Shown: positions 58,349 through 64,000 of the stretch, piece by piece
How the letters are laid out: each line of letters opens with the position of its first letter
Numbering within the stretch: the first letter of the stretch is position 1
DNA from: Petrolisthes cinctipes
Taxonomy: Eukaryota > Arthropoda > Malacostraca > Decapoda > Porcellanidae
NCBI GenBank assembly: GCA_033782935.1
Contig: JAWQEG010001451.1
Span: 32,501 to 96,500, forward strand
Reading direction: 5' to 3'
DNA: 64,000 nt
Notes under the pieces: generated by a model
Database searches by the model: none
Told to the model about the DNA's origin: nothing
Seen by the model: only the letters and a program-made list of their open reading frames with translations
Position numbers and translations under genes: made by a program

Positions 58349-59215
58349 ATGTCTTTGACAGAGCTGGATAGGCTATACATAGATCTTTTGGAGATGACTA
58401 GGATATGGACAGGTGGCAGGGCAGACCGAGGAGGAGTTGGGAAAACTAGTAGAGAGTTTAAGGTAAGAGATCAAGGGGGGAGAGAGGGCTCCCCGGGGAA
58501 CAGGAGGGGTGTCTGAGTGGAGGGCGTGGTTAGGGAGAGGGGTTGATGGGGAGGACGGGGGAATCTTGGAAGATGGTAAACAAGGGTGCAACCAAGTTCA
58601 CTCTTAGAATGCAGGACAAAAAGTTAGGCATCTCGGTGAGGAATGCGTTCAAAGTCTTGAGCGATGAATGCAAGTGTGGAGGAGCCAGTGGAGGTTGACA
58701 GGATAGTGTGTGGAGCAAGGGATTAGAGTATACTGTATTGTACTTGTTTTAGGCGACTAGCAGGTCAGGTATCTAGGGAAAGCGCTCACTACCAGGACTA
58801 GGAGATTGGTGTTTGCCGGGGGCTGGGGTGGGAAGAGTATTGGAGAGGTTAGAAGACATCATGACAGACAACGGAGCTAAACATGTCTGCCTCTGTGTAG
58901 GAGGCAATGATGTCAGTAGAGACTGCCGAGGCAGTACAAAGAGACGTTAGAGAAAATTGGTCTAGGAGGGATCCCAGTTGTATGTTGCATCTTGCCTCGA
59001 AGGGGGACCAATCGAGTGGATGTCCAGGGCTATTGGTATCAGTAGCCGACTGGATAGTTTTTGCAAGGATTTAAAAATGCCATTCATTGACAACTGGCAC
59101 CAGTTCTATGGCAGGGATGATATGTACACTTAAGTGTTCACTTAAGTAGGAAAGGTGTTTCAGTGTTAGGTAGAACAATTGATAGCAAGATCGGGGTGTT
59201 TCGTTGAAAATTCGA
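58349..59215 (+). pseudogene. Decayed LINE ORF1 with SGNH-hydrolase (esterase-like) domain
   Basis: Opens MSLTELDRLYIDLLEMTRIW and then breaks into several frames. Readable blocks in order: GD-stop-QVRYLGKAL at 58752, VFAGGWGGKSI, VCLCVGGNDVSRDC at about 58885-58926, GLGGIPVVCCILPRRG, SRLDSFCKDLKMPFIDNW, then LSRKGVSVLGRTIDSKIG. The order GDSxxR, GGND, (D)..HLS is that of SGNH hydrolases found in ORF1 of CR1-type LINEs. The nucleophile Ser codon has become TAG (58758-58760) and there are further stops, so it is dead. Confidence 0.68.
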
Positions 59216-59577
59216 ACAGACAGATGGAGAGAAATGTGGCGGTGAGAGGAGTGGGGACCCGGGGTCGGGAAGAACTGTAACACGGGGATTGGGATTAGAG
59301 ATGTCAGCTTGGGAGATGGGAAGAAAGTTTAAATAGAAAGCCCGGAGGAGAATTATTAAAGTACAGATAGTTCCATTAGTATACTACGGTAATTGCATGA
59401 GTCGGTGCAACAAGGTAGAAGAGTTAAGGGCTATTAGGTGTTTAATGTGCTTCCTCAGTCAGGCTCTCGTCTGGTATTTATTATGCTTCATTAATTAGTG
59501 AGAATATTATGGTACTAGACCTAATAACTAGCACTTGAGTATAGAGTTAATTTTGAAAAGTCCTCCTGGCTCCATTG

Positions 59578-59779
59578 CAGTTGGACACAGGAATTCGTGG
59601 TACAGCCCAGGTGGAAGATGCTTGTCTCTTATAACTTTTGTCCGGTATTTGCTTATCGTCGATATCCCACATCATAGTTTCTGCCCCTGGTAAATCTTTT
59701 TGGTTTTTAAGGAATTTCATACTGGGAGGAGCTAAGCATTTACTACCTCTGCTGTACTACGAATTCCTGTGTCCAACTG
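59578..59779. mobile_element. TA-type MITE (CAGTTGGACACAGG family)
   Basis: Arms CAGTTGGACACAGGAATTCG and CGAATTCCTGTGTCCAACTG; inner part asymmetric. TA at the right, TG at the left. Confidence 0.85.
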
Positions 59780-60053
59780 TACATTAGTGGCCAAAATATA
59801 ATTCACAAATGGAATAACAGCTTCCCTTAGTTCGTTAGAGTAAATGTTTCCAATAGATAAAGTACCACCATCTTTTAATTACTACAAGCACCAACTCATG
59901 AGTAATGAAATTTTGTCCAAAGCACCTCGAGGAAGTCTTCTTTTGTCATCAAAAAGGTTAGATATTTCCGTGACTAGGTTTGTTAATGGATGCATATACC
60001 AAATTATCACCACCACCAGCCTATTTCATGTCACCCTGTGCTCAGTATTTTCC

Positions 60054-60135
60054 TTCAGGGACCTTGTGATTTAGTCAGAAAATTGGATAGTTCTTTCTAA
60101 TATTGCCACGGAAGAAGCTTGTTAATGATCCCATT
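60054..60135. mobile_element. TTAA MITE fragment, arm family A (left part)
   Basis: CAGGGACCTTGTGATTTAGT, CAGAAAATTGGATAG and ATATTGCCACGGAAGAAGCTTG, then the match ends. Confidence 0.65.
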
Positions 60136-60171
60136 GCTTTCTATTTTTAAGTGATCATGTGTTCATTTCAG

Positions 60172-60306
60172 ATCGCAGTGGACGACCAAAGAGATCCAGT
60201 TTACTCAGGAGTCTCCCATTATCCAACAGTATTTGCTTCTGGTCAAGTTGTTGGTGTCACCATTCATATGAAGCATTTAGTATGGGAATTTCATAATACT
60301 TTAAAG
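60172..60306 (+). CDS. Candidate internal exon of the unrecognised gene
   Basis: Strong acceptor GTTCATTTCAG, 45 open codons and donor AAG|GTGAAT. In phase 0 it reads IAVDDQRDPVYSGVSHYPTV, then a hydrophobic GQVVGVTIHM stretch and EFHNTLK, a balanced protein-like composition. The exon at 57393 ends one base into a codon, so a further exon between them, or the less protein-like frame (DRSGRPKRSSLLRSLP), would be needed. No family recognised. Confidence 0.38.
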
Positions 60307-60947
60307 GTGAATGAAGTATGTAAATAAAATAAATATTACAGGATTTATAGTGCTTTATTCCATAGAGTACACAAGTCATCTCAAATGTAGTGTGCTAGTT
60401 GCCATGTCGATAAATGTTTTAGACCATTTATCGAGATAGGTTTTAACATGCCGTTCAATTATTGGCTTCAACTGGACACTTGCCATCTATATACTCTTCT
60501 GTGTCATGTATATACACTTCATCTGATGGTATAAGGTGAGGGCAGACGCAACAGTCCCCGAGGTTGAAGTATTAAAAAACTGACCAACAGCACCTGCCAA
60601 AAAAATATAATCAATACAAAAACTACTTCAAACATTCTTGACCATTATACAAGCTGCCCATTGATCAATAACAAATAAATATTTTTATAGTAAAGTGGAA
60701 CACATTCAATTAGTCTTTCATTAAAAACGAAAACTGCAGTACTTGCCGAACGTTTCAGACAAGCCAATGATGGGGGGCAAGACACCACCTATGGAGAATA
60801 AATAATACACAAGGCAAAAATAAATCAGTAATTCTCGTGTGGAACATTTTGACACCTCGGACGATGGATACTGGAAACATCTTGACATTTTTAAGCACCG
60901 TCTTGAAGAGGAAACAAACTAACTTTTACGGATTCTTATAAAATGGA
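60307..60947. other. No gene seen
   Basis: AT-rich sequence with no further exon of the putative gene identified. Confidence 0.5.
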
Positions 60948-61084
60948 TTAAGGGGGGGTTAATATATTTTTGGTACATTGGAGTGTGTTGATTCCTCCAA
61001 AGCATGCTAGGAACACCTGAGTAACAGAAATAATTGTGGTCAGTTGCCTGAAATAAGTTTGGAGGAATCATTATCTCCGTGATG
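60948..61084. mobile_element. TTAA MITE, arm family C, first of a fused trio
   Basis: TTAAGGGGGGGTTAATATA, GTGTTGATTCCTCCAAAGC, then AGTTTGGAGGAATCA. The right arm is cut where family A begins. Confidence 0.75.
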
Positions 61085-61216
61085 CATTAAGAAAATTGGA
61101 GGTTAGCGAGTCCTTCAACATTGCTACGACACCACCAAATACTGTAGGTGGTGTTTCGTGGCAATATTTGAAGGACTCGTATGTCTCCAATTTTCTGACT
61201 ACATCACAGGGTCCCA
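61085..61216. mobile_element. TTAA MITE, arm family A, left arm truncated
   Basis: Begins AGAAAATTGGAGGTTAGCGA, missing GGACCCTGTGATG. The right arm is complete to ACATCACAGGGTCCC. Here both inner half-sites are present as GGTGGTGTTTCGTGG and its near-complement. Confidence 0.82.
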
Positions 61217-61250
61217 AAGGGGAGATTCTTTTGTTGGTGAATTGGAAGGT
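61217..61250. mobile_element. TTAA MITE fragment, arm family B (left arm only)
   Basis: AAAGGGGAGATTCTTTTGTTG and GTGAATTGGAAGGTCTC, joined directly to the family A copy without an intact TTAA. Confidence 0.75.
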
Positions 61251-61254
61251 CTCA

Positions 61255-61340
61255 TAAGAATTTAGGGAAACTGCAGAAGGCCTGTTGGCCCAGTTCTTGG
61301 CAGCTGATTCAGACCCATCCCATTCAGTCCATGAATGTAT
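61255..61340 (-). pseudogene. LINE 3' fragment
   Basis: The minus strand reads LNQLPRTGPTGLLQFPK in frame after HGLNGMG, a recurring C-terminal tail of invertebrate LINE RT ORFs, and overlaps in content with the fragment at 62630-62880. Confidence 0.55.
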
Positions 61341-61341
61341 G

Positions 61342-62610
61342 AACCTGGGGCAGCTGTGCTGGGTACCCGAGGTCAGGCAGTTTGTACCCCTGACAGGAGA
61401 GTTTAGGTAGTAGCAAATTGGATAAATGACTGGGTGTCAATTACTAATTTTATGATCAATTACTTCTGCGATATGTGACCGTGTATATATAACAATATAC
61501 TTAGGTAAGAGCATTTTCCATTATCATTCGATACAATAATTAGCCTACAGTCGATGGGTTAAAATCGATGTACAACATATTTAAGTAATTACAAAATATC
61601 TTCACACACACTCCAGCATAGCGACAATTCGCCCTCAAAAACGAGTGTGTCTTTCTGTCGGTTCATCCTGGAGACTTATGCCTCCTGGCGTGTGTGAACC
61701 TTCCTCATCGAGCTTTGCTTTACAGTTTTAAGATGTGAGAATGATAATTATGACCGTTCACCAACCTGCAATTTAACTATTCAACCAGACTGGTCATCCA
61801 ACTCTTGTCAGAATTTACTTGAGGCATAGTTTACTTAACTACCAATGGTGATTAACTAAACTTCGTGTAGTCCATACGTTTTAGCACATTTATATACCCT
61901 AATCACAAGAATTTCGGTACATATTTTAGATAAACACGAGTTACTGATGAATGAATTTTTTTTATACAACACCAACAGATTGATAGTTAGATAATAAATT
62001 GGTAAATGTGTATCACAAACTCAATGGAATGTTTAATAATAGTGAGATCTCGGCCAGGATTGCTCGGAACACATGACCAGCACAATTGAACCAGTAACGG
62101 ATCAGATCACCGAAAGGAGAAAGAGAAAGAAAAAAGGGCTACAAAATCCTCTTAAGACTTGGAACTATACAGAAAATACAGTAGCACGTCAGTAGCAACC
62201 AGTATCATCAAATTAATATACTAAAGGCTAACACATGGAAGCTCTTTGATACTACAAACCCTAATGATTTACAATATATTTACTTTGTATACTGGTAAGA
62301 TTGAGATCTATTATGTGGCAATACATGAAAGGATGGATTGATTACTCTGTGTAAAGATATTTTGTAATTTCCTATAAATGATTTAGTTCGACTTTAACCC
62401 ATCGAATGTAATAATTGCATCGGATAATTATGGAAAATATCCTTCCATACGTATCTTCAATATAAATATATACACATATCGCAGAAATGAGTAATCATAC
62501 AATTTCAAACTGATAACCTATTCATTCATCATACAATCACCCGCCACTCCTGTCAGGGGTACCAACTACCCAAGCTCAGCCACCCATCACCGCTGTGCCA
62601 GGTATGTATG
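61342..62610. mobile_element. Element with about 265-bp terminal inverted repeats
   Basis: Left arm 61342-61605 and right arm 62345-62610 are diverged inverted copies. Matching anchors: GTACCCCTGACAGGAG with CTCCTGTCAGGGGTAC, ACTTCTGCGATATGTG with CACATATCGCAGAAATGAGT, ATGGGTTAAAATCGAT with TCGACTTTAACCCAT, and AATTACAAAATATCTT with AAGATATTTTGTAATT. The 740-bp centre has no ORF. LINE 3' pieces touch both sides. Confidence 0.65.
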
Positions 62611-62629
62611 TATGGGGCATGTACTGTAT

Positions 62630-62890
62630 GTATTTACAGTTCTTGGCAGCTTCTGAATTAGACATCCCTTTGAGTCCATGTATCTATTGAATGTTTTTAC
62701 ATTTATTACTTCTCTTAGTATCTTGTTCCACTCGTCAACTAGGCCTACTCTATTCCCAAACCAATGTTTTCCTAGTTCGTGTCTAAATCGGTATTTTTCT
62801 AGTTTGAATCCATTTGAGCGTGTTCTATTTTGGCTACTTACTCTTAATACCTTGCTTAAGTCTCCCAAGTTAAACCCTTAATCTACTCAA
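62630..62890 (-). pseudogene. LINE reverse-transcriptase ORF C-terminus
   Basis: The minus strand reads SNGFKLEKYRFRHELGKHWF, GNRVGLVDEWNKILREVINV and KTFNRYMDSKG. The pattern (F..R....WN.L...V....V..FK..LD) is the conserved C-terminal tail of many invertebrate non-LTR retrotransposon polyproteins. Nothing of the RT core remains. Confidence 0.72.
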
Positions 62891-63048
62891 GGCCTCCATA
62901 GACCATCAATCATCCCTGCGCTAACTGGGTGGTTGTGAAGGCAAAACCGTCGTGTGTGGGTGTCTTCTTGCTAGTGTATGGCAAATGTAAATGATTGCAC
63001 AGTCGCCTAGTTTGAGCAGGCATAAATGATTGTCTATGGAGGCCTTAA
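62887..63048. mobile_element. MITE with AAGGCCTCCATAGAC termini
   Basis: CAAGGCCTCCATAGACCATC at the left and ATTGTCTATGGAGGCCTTAAG at the right. The flanks suggest a TTAA-type target (left mutated to TCAA). Its inner sequence is unrelated to families A-C. Confidence 0.75.
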
Positions 63049-63058
63049 GTTTAAACCC

Positions 63059-63186
63059 TTTGATTCCTCCAAAACTATGTCACAAAACATATCCCCTAAT
63101 AATACCACTGAGGGCGCCTGTTTTCTGGTACGATTAAGAGTAATTAAGTAGACTTCCAATTTACCAACAAGAGAATCTCCCCTTAG
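63059..63186. mobile_element. TTAA MITE fragment, arm family B (right part)
   Basis: GATTCCTCCAAAACTATG, CACAAAACATATCCCC, GACTTCCAATTTACCAAC and AAGAGAATCTCCCCTTAG. The left outer arm is missing, next to the previous MITE. Confidence 0.78.
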
Positions 63187-64000
63187 AATGCTTACCAGTT
63201 AACGAAGCGAGGCAGAGCAACAGCAGCGAGACCCAGCCATGACGCCAAGAGTTCACGTGACAGACTAAAAGCCGGCAGTAAAACCAACTCCACTCAACAC
63301 CTTGGTAACCCCCCACCCCCCTACCTCTCATCACGTGACCCCCCCCCCCCCCAAACATACACTGCTGCCAGCTAGTCATCATTATAACAAAATGAAGCAG
63401 TATTATCTTACATCAGTTTCAATTTCTTGGATACACTGAAATTATATATATATTTTTTTTTAATCATCCTGTTTTTATTCCTAAAACATATTTCTAGCAT
63501 TAATTGAGAATAATATGAAATGGCAACTCAATCTGGAAAGCGACCAATGCGATGCTAGGAACGCGGCCACAGCGAAACTATTTTATCGATATCATTTCAT
63601 TAATTATTACTTACACAAAATGGCAATATATATTTTTATTATTATTATTATTATTATTAACTAAATCATATCATCTAACACCAGTTAAAATCCAATTAAT
63701 ACTGTATAATTATCACAATCAGTCAAATCTGCTACTCCGTAGCTTACTAAGTTATGTAAAACCACGCGTTTTAGGATCTTTTTATAAGCGGAAAATTTAT
63801 AGGTCCTTATGCCTCTTTGAGTTGGTGGAACAGTTTATTGTTGAGCACCCAGTAATCCCCATTTCAGTCACAAAATCAACATCAGCAATCCAAAAAATAT
63901 ATAAAAACGCCCACCGCTCCTTTATAAGTAAGTATTAGTGATTCCTGTTAGCCGTTAGGTGGCTCTGCTGTACCAAGGCCACCTAAACTCCCATAAGAGT
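63187..64000. other. No gene seen; low-complexity patches
   Basis: C-run at 63340-63352, (TA)n/T-run near 63441-63461 and (TTA)n at 63636-63660. The 128-codon plus-strand ORF over the TTA repeat has no domain or splice support. Confidence 0.5.

Noticed and set aside
1..64000. CRISPR arrays, operons, bacterial genes
   Set aside because: Tandem repeats here lack regular unique spacers, and the intron-exon structure is eukaryotic.

Overview
The window is eukaryotic nuclear DNA: intron-rich, AT-rich and packed with microsatellites, palindromic DNA-transposon remnants (MITEs) and decayed LINEs. The best gene match, the repeat style and the LINE types suggest a crustacean, most likely a decapod. 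That assignment is inference; no species is claimed.

Layout. Positions 1-21.3 kb are mostly repeats. A probable glycosyltransferase family 10 (fucosyltransferase-like) exon lies on the minus strand at 381-535. The rest is minisatellites and microsatellites (CCTA, CCTT, CA/GT, CT, CCCTG) and at least 15 short TTAA- or TA-flanked MITEs.

Positions 21.7-46.1 kb hold the one well-supported gene. It is a 14-exon plus-strand drebrin-like/Abp1 actin-binding adaptor with an N-terminal ADF-H domain, a charged helical centre, a long Pro/Ser/Thr-rich linker and a C-terminal SH3 domain, 792 residues as assembled here. All joins keep frame. Its introns carry two LINE reverse-transcriptase pseudogenes, two Tigger/pogo-like non-autonomous elements (one with a nested MITE) and several smaller MITEs. 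The likely 3' UTR follows 46100.

Positions 48-55 kb are largely featureless with two clear MITEs. Positions 55.3-56.9 kb hold retroelement-like debris. Positions 57.05-60.31 kb look like the start of a second plus-strand gene: a CpG-rich promoter and untranslated exon, a short exon with an ATG, and a later open exon. I do not recognise its product. Its putative intron holds a decayed LINE ORF1 with an SGNH-hydrolase domain and two MITEs. Positions 60.9-63.2 kb are a dense nest of MITEs, LINE 3' pieces and a 1.27-kb inverted-repeat element; the rest is low complexity.

The most unusual structure is a group of TTAA-flanked palindromes that share one inner core (GATTCCTCC ... GGAGGAATC around CACGAAACA/TGTTTCGTG) but carry at least three different outer arms. 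They sometimes sit end to end sharing a TTAA. No prokaryotic genes, operons or CRISPR arrays are present.
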